Shown: positions 49,627 through 60,202, numbered from the stretch's first letter. The stretch: 64,000 nt of DNA from Bacteroidaceae bacterium (GCA_016280855.1 JAEEHP010000013.1:1-64000), one strand, 5' to 3'. Translations and numbers: made by a program. Notes: generated by a model from the letters alone, not told the origin.

Positions 49627-52600
49627 ATGGAAAAAAGACTTTCAATGTTTCTGGCCTCTCTGTTCTTCATGGTAGGAGCAGCAGTGGCTCAGGTTCAAGT
49701 GAAGGGTACCATCATCTCTGCAGATGATGGCGAACCTCTGCCCGGTGCCTCAATCAAGGTACTTGGCACCAAGACGGGAACCACGACAGACATGAACGGT
49801 GACTTTGTCATCACGGTTCCAGCGAACGACTCCCGCTTGGAGATTTCTCACATCGGTATGCTCCCCCGTGTCGTCAAGGCACGCAACGGCATGCGCATCG
49901 CCCTCGACACTGATGAACATTTGCTGGACGACGTCATGGTTGTCGCTTACGGTACGACCAAGCGTTCCACATTCACAGGTTCGGCTGTTGAAGTGAAGAG
50001 CGAGGACATCACAAGTCACGTCAGCTCCACGGCTACCAATGCCCTGATCGGTAAGGTGGCTGGTGTCCAGGCCACAGGCGTCAGCGCCGGTCCTGGCAGC
50101 GCACCCACGATCCGCATTCGTGGCTTCGGTTCGATGGAAGCCAGCACGACCCCGCTGTACGTGCTCGACGGTGTGCCCATGGCAGCCGGCGTGGTCACCA
50201 TCAACCCCAACGATATCGAGAGCATGTCCGTCCTGAAGGACGCCAGCGCTACCGCCCTCTATGGCTCACGCGCTGCCAACGGTGCCATCATCATCACCAC
50301 GAAGAAGGCCAAGGGCCGCCAGGATGCTGAGGTCACCTTCGACGCTAAGTGGGGTTCCAACTCACGTCTCGTGCCTAACTACGACGTCATCACCGACCCC
50401 GGACAGTACTACGAGACTCAGTTCGCCAGCCTCTACAACTGGCGCAAGAACCTCGGCGCGACCGACCAGGATGCTTATCGCTGGGCTAGCAGCAATCTCT
50501 ATAATTCAAATAACGGCGGTCTGGGTTATCAGGTTTACACCGTTCCCGAAGGTCAGAACCTCATCGGTACCAACGGCAAGCTGAACCCCAAAGCCACCCT
50601 CGGTTACTACGACGGCCAGTACTACTACACGCCCGATGACTGGTACAACGAGACTTATCACAACTCGTTCCGTCAGGAGTACAACGTCAGCGTCAGCGGC
50701 GGCACAGATCGTCTGAGCTACTATGCCGGTGTCGGCTTCCTCGAGGATGGCGGTACGGTCAACAACTCCGACTACAAGCGTTACACCGCTCGCACCAACG
50801 TAGAATACAAGGCTAAGAAATGGCTCAAGCTGACCACCAACATGGGCTTCACACACCGCGACAGCCAGTCGCCTGTCTATGGTTCCACTTGGGCCAGCAG
50901 CGGCAACCTGTTCTACATCACCAACAACATGGGTGCTATCTATCCTTTGTATGTCCGCACGATGGGTCCCGACGGCAAGCCTCAGATCCAGGTGGACAAC
51001 GGCATCACCATCTACGATAGCAACCAAACCAATCAGGCTCGTCCGTCTATCGTCGGCAACGCAGTCCGCGACAACGAGTACGACCGTCGTCGTGGCTACG
51101 GTGACATTTTCAACGGTCAGTGGCAGGCTACCATCACCCCCATCGAGGGTCTTGACATCTGGGCTCAGCTCGCTGCCACCAGCATCAACAGCCGCACCAA
51201 CTACCTCTACAGCCGCTTCGGTTCCGGTGGTGGCGGTTACGATGGTATCGGTTCCACCAGCCACAGCCGCACGTTCAACGTCAACCAGCAGTATATGGCT
51301 AACTGGCAACGTGAGTTCGGTCTCCACAACGTCAACATCCTCGTAGGTTACGAGAACAACCGCGAGACCGCTCAGGAGCTCTCCGGCGAAAAGGATCACC
51401 TGTTCAACCCCTTTGTAGGCGAACTGAACAACGCACTCTCTCACACCAACGAGCACACCAGCTCTTACACCGACCACATCTTCCGTCAGGGTATTCTCGG
51501 TAAGGTCGCTTACGACTACGCTGAGCGCTACTTCGTGGATGCCAACATCCGTCGCGACGGCAGCTCCATCTTCGCTCCTGGTCACCGCTGGGGTACTTTC
51601 GGCGGTGTAGGTCTGGGCTGGCAGATGAACAAGGAAGCCTTCATGAAGAATGTCACTTGGGTGGACCTCTTGAAGCTCAAGGCCAGCTTCGGTGCCAACG
51701 GTAACGACGGCGGCATGGGTTGGCACGCTTACGCTGACACCTACAGCACCTCTTACAACGACGAGACGAAGGAATACACCATCTCTCAGACAGGCAAGGG
51801 TAATGAGAACCTGACTTGGGAAAAGAAGCACATGTGGAACTTCGGTGTTGACTTCTCGTTCTTCAACTATCGCTTGAACGGTACCATCGAAGTCTATACC
51901 GGCCGCACGAAGGACCTCCTTTACACCAAGGACCTCCCCCTCTCCTCCGGTATCAACGCCAACACCTATCCCACCAATATCGGCGAATTGCTCAACCGCG
52001 GTGTTGAACTCTCGTTGGACGGCGACATCGTTCGCACGAAGGACATCAAGTGGAACGTGAACGTTGCTTTGGCTCACAACCACAATGAATTCCTGCACCT
52101 CGATCCCGCTGACGAAGCAGCCGGTGGTATCAAGTACAGCAACAGCATCATCCGTGTCGGTGGTTCCATCGCACAGGCTTACATGCTGAAGTATGCCGGC
52201 ACCTATCAGGGCACCTACAAGGGCGAAGTTCCTGAGAACAACAAGTTCCAGGCCGGTCAGGCTCTGTGGTATGCCAAGGAAGTCAAGAAGGATTCCGAAG
52301 GCAAGACCCTCTATGAAGCCGATGGAAAGACTCCCCTTTACACTGGCAAGGACATCGTCGTGAACTCCATCGACGCCGCTGACAAGTACGACCTCGGCAG
52401 CGTGCTGCCCAAGGTGATCGGCGGTTTCGGCACGAGCCTCGACCTCTATGGCATTGACCTCAGCGCTCAGTTCAGCTTCCAACTCGGCGGTAAGACCGTT
52501 GACGGTGCTTATCAGGCCCTGATGCAGAACGGCCGCGCTCAAGGCCAGGCTATGCACAAGGATCTTCTCGATGCTTGGAGCGCAGACAACAACGGCAGCG

Positions 52601-52920
52601 ATATTCCTCGCCTGGTCTATGGCGACACCGACGCCTCCTCGCAGAGCGCTGCCGACCGTTGGCTCACCAGCAGCAACTATCTCACGCTGAACAACCTCAC
52701 CGTAGGCTACACCTTCCCCAAGCAGTGGATGAACAAGCTGCAGGTGCGTAGCCTCCGCATCTTCTTCGCCGGTGAAAACCTCTTCCTGCTCACTGCCCGC
52801 AAGGGTCTCGATCCTCGCTACACCACGGGTGTCGGCAGCTTCACCACGGGTGCCGGTATGGCAACCAGTTCCTATGCTTCCATGCGTAGCCTCACCGCTG
52901 GTCTGACCGTGAAGTTCTAA
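49627..52920 (+). CDS. SusC/RagA-family TonB-dependent transporter
   Basis: 1097 aa from the ATG giving MEKRLSMFLASLFF; the 106 residues of the longer reading come from the leader and promoter. A signal peptide (1-22) is followed by a carboxypeptidase-like regulatory domain (VKGTIISADDGEPLPGASIKV), TonB-box region LLDDVMVVAYG, and plug domain (IRIRGFGSMEASTTPLYVLDG and LKDASATALYGSRAANG). The beta-barrel follows, ending SLTAGLTVKF. It imports oligomers with its SusD lid. Codons strongly favour GGT, CGT, AAC and AAG, suggesting high expression. The C10 peptidase in the same operon favours peptides as substrate (RagAB-like); glycans cannot be ruled out. Confidence 0.93.
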   Translation: MEKRLSMFLASLFFMVGAAVAQVQVKGTIISADDGEPLPGASIKVLGTKTGTTTDMNGDFVITVPANDSRLEISHIGMLPRVVKARNGMRIALDTDEHLLDDVMVVAYGTTKRSTFTGSAVEVKSEDITSHVSSTATNALIGKVAGVQATGVSAGPGSAPTIRIRGFGSMEASTTPLYVLDGVPMAAGVVTINPNDIESMSVLKDASATALYGSRAANGAIIITTKKAKGRQDAEVTFDAKWGSNSRLVPNYDVITDPGQYYETQFASLYNWRKNLGATDQDAYRWASSNLYNSNNGGLGYQVYTVPEGQNLIGTNGKLNPKATLGYYDGQYYYTPDDWYNETYHNSFRQEYNVSVSGGTDRLSYYAGVGFLEDGGTVNNSDYKRYTARTNVEYKAKKWLKLTTNMGFTHRDSQSPVYGSTWASSGNLFYITNNMGAIYPLYVRTMGPDGKPQIQVDNGITIYDSNQTNQARPSIVGNAVRDNEYDRRRGYGDIFNGQWQATITPIEGLDIWAQLAATSINSRTNYLYSRFGSGGGGYDGIGSTSHSRTFNVNQQYMANWQREFGLHNVNILVGYENNRETAQELSGEKDHLFNPFVGELNNALSHTNEHTSSYTDHIFRQGILGKVAYDYAERYFVDANIRRDGSSIFAPGHRWGTFGGVGLGWQMNKEAFMKNVTWVDLLKLKASFGANGNDGGMGWHAYADTYSTSYNDETKEYTISQTGKGNENLTWEKKHMWNFGVDFSFFNYRLNGTIEVYTGRTKDLLYTKDLPLSSGINANTYPTNIGELLNRGVELSLDGDIVRTKDIKWNVNVALAHNHNEFLHLDPADEAAGGIKYSNSIIRVGGSIAQAYMLKYAGTYQGTYKGEVPENNKFQAGQALWYAKEVKKDSEGKTLYEADGKTPLYTGKDIVVNSIDAADKYDLGSVLPKVIGGFGTSLDLYGIDLSAQFSFQLGGKTVDGAYQALMQNGRAQGQAMHKDLLDAWSADNNGSDIPRLVYGDTDASSQSAADRWLTSSNYLTLNNLTVGYTFPKQWMNKLQVRSLRIFFAGENLFLLTARKGLDPRYTTGVGSFTTGAGMATSSYASMRSLTAGLTVKF

Positions 52921-52959
52921 ATGATAAACGTAAAACGATAATCATTAAAAGAAAAGAAT

Positions 52960-54672
52960 ATGAAAATCTACAAGATATCCCTTCTCACCCTCGGTGCAGC
53001 TCTCTTCATGACGGCGTGCAACGATATGGACGAGCAGATCTACGAGGGCGGCACGCTGACCACCGACCAGGTGACAGAGACCAATATGGCTGTTCCCTCA
53101 CGTGTTGATGCCTCGTTCGCGGGTATGTACAACATGATGGCAGAGGCCAGCTCGGTGTTCCCCAACAGCAGCCGTGCCGACGACTTCGGTTTCGTCATGA
53201 GCATGATCTCTCTCTCCCTCGAGGGTGCTGACGCCTTTGCAGCAGACAACGGTTACAACTGGTTCAGCACGGCCAGCGAGTATTCTGACCGCGACCCCAA
53301 CTACGCTAACCCCTACATCCGCTACACCATTCCTTATCGTCAGGCTGGTATTGCCAATGGTTTGATCAAGTCCCTCAGCAACATGCTGGAGATCAATCCC
53401 ACCGACACGCTAACCCGCAACAAGCTCGGTCAGGCTTTCGCCATCCGCGCCTTCGACTACCTGGCACTTGCCCCCTACTTCCAGGGCCGCTATGCCGAGC
53501 ACAAGGACGATCCCTGTATCCCCTTGCTGGGCACCGCCGACGACTTCGACTACACCAACAACCCCCGTGCTACGGTGGCTGAAGTGTACAAGCAGATCCT
53601 CTCTGACCTCGACAGCGCTATCGTTTACCTCGAAGGTTATGACCGTGGCGTTGACTACACCAGTGCTGATGCCTATAAGGCTTCGGCCATGAACAAGATT
53701 TATGTTGACCTCAACGTAGCTTACGGTCTCCGTGCCCGTGCCAACCTCTATATGGAGAATTGGGCAGAGGCTGCTGCCGATGCTGAGGAAGCCCTCAAGG
53801 GCTATGCTCCCGCCAGCATGGCTGATGTCAGCAGACCCGCTTTCTGCAGCCTCCTGGAAACGAACTGGATCTGGGGTATTCTCATTTCCGAGGCTCAGGG
53901 CAGCGACTACGGCTACCGCACTTGCGCCAGCTGGACCAGCGCCTTCACCGGCAACGGTTATGGCCCTGCCACTGGCAACGTGCCCCGCATCAACAAGCTA
54001 CTCTACGACAAGATTCCCGACACCGACGTCCGTAAGGGCTGGTGGCTCGACGGAACTAAGCACAACGACAATTGGGCCAATATGGTCTGGACAGATCCCA
54101 AGAATGGCAAGACCGCAAAGGGTGACGACATCGCCGACTTCGTGGATTCCGAGGGTAACAAGATTGAATACGATCCCTACACCAACGTCAAGTTCGGTAT
54201 GAAGAGCGGATGCAGTGATGTCACCAACATGAACGACTGGCCCCTGATGCGTGTTGAGGAGATGATCCTCATCAAGGCTGAAGGTCTCGCCAAGAGCGGT
54301 AAGGAAGCTGAAGGTCGCGCCGTGCTCGAGGCTTTTGTCAAGACTTATCGTGACCCCGCTTACAGCAGCACCGCCGCTGGACGTTCGCTGGCCGACGAGA
54401 TCTGGTACCAGCGTCGTGTAGAACTCTGGATGGAAGGTTTCGACGTGGCTGATGCCCGCCGTCTCCACAAGCCCATCGTACGTTTCATCCCCGGTCGCGA
54501 GAGCAACTGCCCCGCAGCATTCATGTTCAACATCGATGCTGACGATCCCTGGATGAATATGCGCTTCCCGCAGACCGAGGTTGATGCCAACCACGGCATC
54601 GTGGACAACGAAGGTGGCACACAGCCGCAGAGCGAGCAGAATCCCGAACTTCGCGACGGTGTGACCGACTAA
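52960..54672 (+). CDS. SusD/RagB-family substrate-binding lipoprotein
   Basis: 570 aa. Lipobox LFMTAC (Cys20). The N-terminal TPR-like helical part includes RYTIPYRQAGIANGLIKSL and AFAIRAFDYLALAPYFQG; the C-terminal signature EIWYQRRVELWMEGFDVADA is typical of SusD. It caps the SusC barrel at the cell surface and holds the substrate. It begins 39 bp after susC and shares its strong codon bias. RagB of P. gingivalis is the closest functional idea if peptides are taken up. Confidence 0.93.
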   Translation: MKIYKISLLTLGAALFMTACNDMDEQIYEGGTLTTDQVTETNMAVPSRVDASFAGMYNMMAEASSVFPNSSRADDFGFVMSMISLSLEGADAFAADNGYNWFSTASEYSDRDPNYANPYIRYTIPYRQAGIANGLIKSLSNMLEINPTDTLTRNKLGQAFAIRAFDYLALAPYFQGRYAEHKDDPCIPLLGTADDFDYTNNPRATVAEVYKQILSDLDSAIVYLEGYDRGVDYTSADAYKASAMNKIYVDLNVAYGLRARANLYMENWAEAAADAEEALKGYAPASMADVSRPAFCSLLETNWIWGILISEAQGSDYGYRTCASWTSAFTGNGYGPATGNVPRINKLLYDKIPDTDVRKGWWLDGTKHNDNWANMVWTDPKNGKTAKGDDIADFVDSEGNKIEYDPYTNVKFGMKSGCSDVTNMNDWPLMRVEEMILIKAEGLAKSGKEAEGRAVLEAFVKTYRDPAYSSTAAGRSLADEIWYQRRVELWMEGFDVADARRLHKPIVRFIPGRESNCPAAFMFNIDADDPWMNMRFPQTEVDANHGIVDNEGGTQPQSEQNPELRDGVTD

Positions 54673-54713
54673 TTCCCTTAGGTTTTTTATCATAACTTCA
54701 AAGTTACACAACT

Positions 54714-56795
54714 ATGAGAAAGAATATTTTCAAATATGCCTTTATGGCAGCCTGCGCAACAGTTCTGTTAGCAGCCTGCTCGAAGGAAGAGAAGATCGAG
54801 GTCGGCGATTGGAACTCCACTTCCGACTATGCCGTTGTGTCGTTCGTTGAAACCAACAAGGCAGTAGAACTCGATCCCACAGAAAGTACGACCTACACGA
54901 TGCACATGGGCCGTCGCAACCCGGAGCTGAGCGAGGCTATCGAGGCTGAAGAGAAGCGCGTTGAAGAACTCCTTCAGCAGGAGGGCCTGAGCAAGGAGGA
55001 TAGCACGAAGCTTATCAAGGGCTTAGAGGAGTCCATCACCACGATGAGCAAGACTAACCTGCCTGCCATCGAAGTGCCCATCGTCATCACCGACGATGGT
55101 GGCAACGAAACCTTCACCATCTCTTCGGCTAAGTTCAAAGAGGGCGAATGGCTCGGTGAATACACCATCAGCTTCCCCAAAGCTGAAGTCGGCACAACCT
55201 ACACCGTTCAGTATGCTGTGAAAGATCCTCAATTCGTATCCTACTACTCCAGCGATGTCACCGCTACGTTCTCTGTAACGCGTGTAAAATGGAATGATGT
55301 AGGTTTCTACTACAACGAGGCCGGTCAGAAGGTTGAAGGTTGGGTGATGTACACCGACGACTGCATTACCTCAATCTATTCTGCACCGGTCATCTCCTGG
55401 CCCACCCGCATCCAGGAGCGCGACGACACCCCCGGCTACTATCGCCTTATCAACACCTACAACACTTATCCTTACAACGAGCCCGGCGACTGGGACGAGA
55501 CTGAAGATCACTACATCTTCATCGATGCCACCAATCCCAACCAGGTCTATATCCCCGAAGATTGCAACACCGGTACTGACTGGGGTAAAGGTTTCTTCCA
55601 CCTCTGGAGTATGGTAGGTTTGGGCATGGCCCGCGGCAATGCCAGCTACATCGAGGGTAACTACGGTAAGGTTGAACACGGTAAGATCACCTTCCCGAAG
55701 AATGCTCTGCTTATTTCCAGAGAGAGCGACAGCGGTTGGTACAGCGCCAACGGCAGCGGTCTCTTCTGCGTGGTCCTGAACCCCGATGAGGATATCTATG
55801 TGGCTACGCTGAATCCTCTTGGCGAGGAAGGCGACTTCAAGTGGGAAGAGGTCTTCGAAGGCGAATTCACCTCTGGACAGCTCGGCACAAATGGCAAAGC
55901 TAAGCTCTACAAGGGCGTCTGCACCGTCTCTACAGACAAGGCCGATTCCACCTTCCTTGCCGACTATGGCACACCGTATGTCATCGAGGCTCCCTATGCT
56001 GAAGGCTACGACATTTATTTCTTCGTGAAGGACGGTCGTATCCAGCTGCCACGTGAATTCGAATCCGAATGGCTCAACCTCAGCGCTCAACCTCTCGGCT
56101 TCGAGTCTTGCGGTATGGACACTTACGGTCAGATTAACGCTTCGTCCTGCTCCTTCAGCGACAACGAGGTAGTACTCAACATGAACTTCGTAACCCTCAA
56201 CAAGAAGGGTGAAGTCGATCAGGTACTCGCTACCAACGACGAGGTATTGGCCAACATCACTTGGACGGAATTCGCAACAGGTACCTACTACTATGTCATG
56301 TTCTCCGAAACCGATGATCCTGAACCCGAGCCCGGCTACAAGTTGTATGTCCGCGACGACAAGCCCAATGTCTTCAAGATTACGGAATGGCTCATGGGTA
56401 CGGACTTCACCTTCACGTGGAATCGCACCACCAACGAGTGCGTCGTTCTCGAGCAGGCCATCGGATACAATCATCCGGATTACGGACCGATGTACATCAT
56501 TGAAGGTGCTAACTATAGCAATAACTATGCCGCACACACCTCTTACTACGATCCCGCAACGAAGATCTTCCACTTCTTCCCCGCTTACTTCGTCGAAGCC
56601 GGTCCATTTGGACAGGTCGAAGAATTCTTCGAGATCACCGAGGGTGGCGCAAGCGTGAAGAAGTTTGCTCCCCAGTGGGGCAATGCCAAGCTGAACAGCA
56701 GCCTGCGCAGACCCAGCAAATGGCAGCCCAAGAAGGTGCAGCACCAGTCACCCAAGACACTGATTGCTCCCACATCGGCTCCCTTCGCGAAGTAA
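54714..56795 (+). CDS. SusCD-associated surface lipoprotein
   Basis: 693 aa. Lipobox VLLAAC (Cys22). It has an N-terminal beta region with an acidic helix (EAIEAEEKRVEELLQQEG), then beta-rich domains with many Trp/Tyr (WPTRIQERDDTPGYYRLIN, HYIFIDATNPNQVYIPED). This type of lipoprotein is often third in SusCD operons and is thought to bind the substrate (SusE/F-like position). The family is not recognised by name. The extreme C-terminus (RRPSKWQPKKVQHQSP) is unusually basic. Confidence 0.75.
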   Translation: MRKNIFKYAFMAACATVLLAACSKEEKIEVGDWNSTSDYAVVSFVETNKAVELDPTESTTYTMHMGRRNPELSEAIEAEEKRVEELLQQEGLSKEDSTKLIKGLEESITTMSKTNLPAIEVPIVITDDGGNETFTISSAKFKEGEWLGEYTISFPKAEVGTTYTVQYAVKDPQFVSYYSSDVTATFSVTRVKWNDVGFYYNEAGQKVEGWVMYTDDCITSIYSAPVISWPTRIQERDDTPGYYRLINTYNTYPYNEPGDWDETEDHYIFIDATNPNQVYIPEDCNTGTDWGKGFFHLWSMVGLGMARGNASYIEGNYGKVEHGKITFPKNALLISRESDSGWYSANGSGLFCVVLNPDEDIYVATLNPLGEEGDFKWEEVFEGEFTSGQLGTNGKAKLYKGVCTVSTDKADSTFLADYGTPYVIEAPYAEGYDIYFFVKDGRIQLPREFESEWLNLSAQPLGFESCGMDTYGQINASSCSFSDNEVVLNMNFVTLNKKGEVDQVLATNDEVLANITWTEFATGTYYYVMFSETDDPEPEPGYKLYVRDDKPNVFKITEWLMGTDFTFTWNRTTNECVVLEQAIGYNHPDYGPMYIIEGANYSNNYAAHTSYYDPATKIFHFFPAYFVEAGPFGQVEEFFEITEGGASVKKFAPQWGNAKLNSSLRRPSKWQPKKVQHQSPKTLIAPTSAPFAK

Positions 56796-56832
56796 AACGA
56801 TTCCGCACCTGTTCAACAGGCTCATCATTAGC

Positions 56833-56869
56833 AAGTTGCATCGGCCTTCTTCGGGAGCCGATGCAACTT
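56833..56869 (+). terminator. Intra-operon hairpin before the C10 peptidase gene
   Basis: A perfect 13-bp stem (56833-56845 and 56857-56869) with an 11-nt loop is followed by tactttgtc, not a full T-tract. It may act as a partial terminator that lowers peptidase expression relative to susCD, or protect the upstream message from 3' decay. Confidence 0.65.
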
Positions 56870-56904
56870 ACTTTGTCAAACTAAGATAATAATCAAACCG
56901 AAAT

Positions 56905-58680
56905 ATGAGAAAAGCTTTCTACGCTATCGTTCTGTCCCTCGCTGCCATAGGCCTTCACGCTGCCGAACGCACCGAGGCAGAGATACGCGCCATAGCTTAT
57001 GCTAAACTCAACCAGACTTCTTACGTCAAGGGATTGAACGGCTCGAGCCAACAGCCTTTAACCATTCAACGACTTGTCGATGAGAAAGCCTACAGCATCT
57101 ATGCACCTTCCGAGGGCGAAGGCTTCGTCATCGTGGCCAAGAGCGACCTCACAGACCCCATCATAGGGTACTCCGACAGCCGCTTCGACGTCAACAACAT
57201 GCCAGAAGGTCTGAAATGGTACCTGACAGAGATGAGCCACGAGCTCGCTGAAGCTGAACAAGGCCGATCTCACCGTGCACCGCGTCGCGCCGCAGCTACC
57301 TTCACACCCGTCGAAAACTTCGTCACGACGACCTGGAGCCAGGACTATCCCTTCGACCGCAAGACGCCCAACAACTATCCCTCCGGTTGTGTGGCCACGG
57401 CGTTAGCCCAATGTATGAACTACTGCCAATGGCCCGCTTCAGCATCGTTTGATGCCGTGTATTATGTAGCAGTCAAGAAAGGGACGAAAATAACGACTGA
57501 GCGGAAAACAGCCACCGTGAACTCCACATACAACTGGCCCTATAAGGACAACTACAAGAGCATAGGACGCTACGGCGACAACATCGACGAGCTGCTCCGC
57601 GACTGTGGCTATGCCACCTATATGGATTATGCAGCCAACGGAAGCGGTACACAAAGCTTCATGGCCGGCATGGCCCTGACGACGTGCTTCAGCTATCCTC
57701 AGGAGAGCGTGAAATACATCATGTACGACTACTTCAACGATCACGACCGCTGGGCACAAATCATCTACGACGAACTGGCACACCGCAGTCCGGTCTATTA
57801 TTCCGCGGCGGACTCCACACAAGGAGGTCACGCCTTCATTTTCAGCGGCGTGGATGACGACGGACTCGTCTATGTCAACTGGGGTTGGCGAGGAAATGCT
57901 GATGGCTTCTATGCCATCAACAACCTCAGACCGAACGGCAATGGTCATGATGAAAACTTCAGCTATGGCTTCGACATGATCTACGGAATCCGCCCCGAGC
58001 CCTTACCCACCGACCACATCGAGACGCGCATCTACGGCTATACAGGCAATCCCTATACCTTCCGCTTCGACAAGACAACGGATGACGAAGGCGTAGAGCA
58101 TAACACACTCTACTGCGACCTGCCCTACGGCTTCATCAACATGTGTCCCTCGGATTTCGTTGGCGTATTCGGATTATTCGGTCGCGACTTGACCGACGGC
58201 ACCGACTGGGAGATTGCCCCCGACTTGCAGGACCGCGACACGATTCCCGCTGGCTATGGCTATGCCAGCAGCAGTGATGACTACAAGGACTTCGCGTTCT
58301 ACTACTACATCGATGGCGACAAAGGCTTGAAGCCGGGACATAAATACCACCTCAGCTTCGGCACCAAGGACGACCGCGAGGGCTCCTGGCACTCTATCCT
58401 TTGCATTGGCGGCGAACTCGGTTACGAGCTCACCTACACCGGAGACATCGCTACGAGCACCATCGTCCCGGAGAAGAAGCCGGCTCCCGTCCTCACCGCC
58501 ATCCATGACATCAAGACAAGCAATGTCACACCCGCTGACGACGGCATCACCCGCGTCTTCGACACCGCCGGACGCCTCATCTACACGGCACCGACCCAAA
58601 AGTTCAACCTGTGGGACGTCAACGCACACGGCATTCTTGTCATCAAGCAAGGCAACCAAGTGCGGAAAGTGGTACGCTAA
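56905..58680 (+). CDS. C10-family (streptopain-like) cysteine peptidase of the SusCD operon
   Basis: 591 aa. Signal peptide (about 1-19, ending LHAAE). Residues about 20-120 are a Spi-like propeptide with GEGFVIVAKSDLTDPIIGYS, ending near RAPRR. The catalytic domain has YPSGCVATALAQ (Cys162), GGHAFIFSGVD (His309) and VNWGWRG (324-330). A beta domain and a short Por-like end (RVFDTAGRLIYTAP, GILVIKQGNQVRKVVR) follow, suggesting surface display. It would cut proteins outside the cell to feed the SusCD pair. It is only about 60 % as long as the other C10 peptidase in the window. Confidence 0.88.
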   Translation: MRKAFYAIVLSLAAIGLHAAERTEAEIRAIAYAKLNQTSYVKGLNGSSQQPLTIQRLVDEKAYSIYAPSEGEGFVIVAKSDLTDPIIGYSDSRFDVNNMPEGLKWYLTEMSHELAEAEQGRSHRAPRRAAATFTPVENFVTTTWSQDYPFDRKTPNNYPSGCVATALAQCMNYCQWPASASFDAVYYVAVKKGTKITTERKTATVNSTYNWPYKDNYKSIGRYGDNIDELLRDCGYATYMDYAANGSGTQSFMAGMALTTCFSYPQESVKYIMYDYFNDHDRWAQIIYDELAHRSPVYYSAADSTQGGHAFIFSGVDDDGLVYVNWGWRGNADGFYAINNLRPNGNGHDENFSYGFDMIYGIRPEPLPTDHIETRIYGYTGNPYTFRFDKTTDDEGVEHNTLYCDLPYGFINMCPSDFVGVFGLFGRDLTDGTDWEIAPDLQDRDTIPAGYGYASSSDDYKDFAFYYYIDGDKGLKPGHKYHLSFGTKDDREGSWHSILCIGGELGYELTYTGDIATSTIVPEKKPAPVLTAIHDIKTSNVTPADDGITRVFDTAGRLIYTAPTQKFNLWDVNAHGILVIKQGNQVRKVVR

Positions 58681-58713
58681 AGATGTACAGATAGTCGTTA
58701 GATAACAAGAATG

Positions 58714-58746
58714 AACCCCGAAAGTTTCTATAGCTTTCGGGGTTTT
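58714..58746 (+). terminator. Terminator of the SusCD-peptidase operon
   Basis: An 11-bp perfect stem (58714-58724 and 58734-58744) with a 9-nt loop, followed by a few T residues. It lies 33 bp after the stop. The 200 bp beyond it, up to the next gene, hold nothing I can support. Confidence 0.82.
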
Positions 58747-58948
58747 ACGTGTAAAATGCTATTTGTTATGATCTTGTCGCCCCGATGTGGCTTCTTGCTT
58801 ATCCGGCGCACCACATGAATGTGTCACCAGTTCCTCGTCGCATCAGCAGAGTGAGAATTATCAAATAAGCAGATTAAAATACCTCAAAAACACCGAACAA
58901 AGCACCTCAAAAAGCAAGATTTTCTTGCGTCATCCAAATATTTATGGA

Positions 58949-60202
58949 CTAATATTCGATGGTGAACTTATAGTGGCCCGTTTTGAAGTTTGTCATCTCG
59001 TATTCGTCAAACTCGATGCACGTGGGATAGCCGCAGTCGTTCTTCGTGACAACGAAGTTACGGCGGTGGCGCAAATCATAGTCGTAACTGTTCGGCCGAT
59101 AGATCTCAGCGTCGATCAGATATTTCTCCTTGCCACCATATTTATCATAGATAGCAAGAGGCAGGATGACAGCCGGATCCCGGTCCCAAAGGCCGGCAAG
59201 CAGGAAGTTGAGGTCAATGCTGGTGTCGTTCAGGTGAGAACCGAAGCTGTAGCTCCAATGCCCTGAAAGTCGGTTATCCGAACCGGCTGCAGCACCATTA
59301 TTGGAATACTCAATGTCAATGTACTTTGAAGAGCTGTTGAAGCTGTATTTGATATAGGAGCCGCTCATTTCGGCTTGGTAGTAGTGCCAGTTGCCGCTTG
59401 ACTCAATCTTAGCGTTTAAGATCATCGAGACACCGGCCTCGGTGTGATTCCTGAGGTCGTAAGTCTTGAGCGCCGCACCGCTTCCGTCCTGGAACAAAGC
59501 ACAGATATTGGGCTCGGGATTCTGATAGGTATAGGTCGTACTACCGATGGAGAACGTCAGAGGCGATTGCTTGAAGGTATAAACCGTCGTCCTGATGTCA
59601 CCATACATCTGATCTCCGTGCCAAGGCTCCACTTGCTTCACGATGCGTTTCACAACGTTGCTGCACCCGTTGTCGATGGGATCTGGCTCCACATACGGTT
59701 TGTCGCCATCGTAGTCATCGTCGTGCTCAAACTCGATATAATAAGGATCGTCATCTCCCTCAGGATAGATGATCCATCGTTCCGACGTCCAGCACCTGAT
59801 GAGAAAATTAAGGCCACCAAGCTTGATGCCGCCCGTATAGGGAACATTCTCAACCACCGTCTGCGTGAACGCCCAAGGCAGCTTCACCGTTCCCGAGGCA
59901 TTGATGAGCGAGAAGGTGCCGCTCTGCCCGAGCAGGCCATTGATGCCGTCGCCAAACGACAGCACATCACCCACTTGCAGGACATTGCCGCCTTGAGGCA
60001 ACTTGACAGAGCCTACGCTGAAGGGCGACTGAGCATTTTTGAAGATGTCCTTGATGCGCCAGACACCGGGTAGCATCTTCAAAGGGTTACCCGGTTCGAG
60101 AGAGAACATCGTGCCATCGTCGCCAAGACAGGAAGGCATCGTGGTCAGGCACGCCAGCAGCGCCGAGCACAGGAAGGAAAGCGAAAGGATATAGCGTTTC
60201 AT
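58949..60202 (-). CDS. Hypothetical secreted lipoprotein
   Basis: 417 aa from the ATG giving MKRYILSLSFLCSALLAC. The signal peptide has two possible lipobox cysteines (ALLAC or TMPSC). The rest is beta-rich with LNFLIRCWTSERWIIYP, an acidic run EFEHDDDYDGD and GHWSYSFGSHLND. No family is recognised. It ends YKFTIEY. It lies 35 bp after the OmpA-family gene, so both are probably in one transcript and one complex could form at the outer membrane. Confidence 0.7.
   Translation of the reverse strand: MKRYILSLSFLCSALLACLTTMPSCLGDDGTMFSLEPGNPLKMLPGVWRIKDIFKNAQSPFSVGSVKLPQGGNVLQVGDVLSFGDGINGLLGQSGTFSLINASGTVKLPWAFTQTVVENVPYTGGIKLGGLNFLIRCWTSERWIIYPEGDDDPYYIEFEHDDDYDGDKPYVEPDPIDNGCSNVVKRIVKQVEPWHGDQMYGDIRTTVYTFKQSPLTFSIGSTTYTYQNPEPNICALFQDGSGAALKTYDLRNHTEAGVSMILNAKIESSGNWHYYQAEMSGSYIKYSFNSSSKYIDIEYSNNGAAAGSDNRLSGHWSYSFGSHLNDTSIDLNFLLAGLWDRDPAVILPLAIYDKYGGKEKYLIDAEIYRPNSYDYDLRHRRNFVVTKNDCGYPTCIEFDEYEMTNFKTGHYKFTIEY

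Noticed and set aside
58787..59266. 159-codon plus-strand frame overlapping the end of the hypothetical lipoprotein gene
   Set aside because: Most of it is antisense to the lipoprotein gene, and the rest has no recognisable feature.
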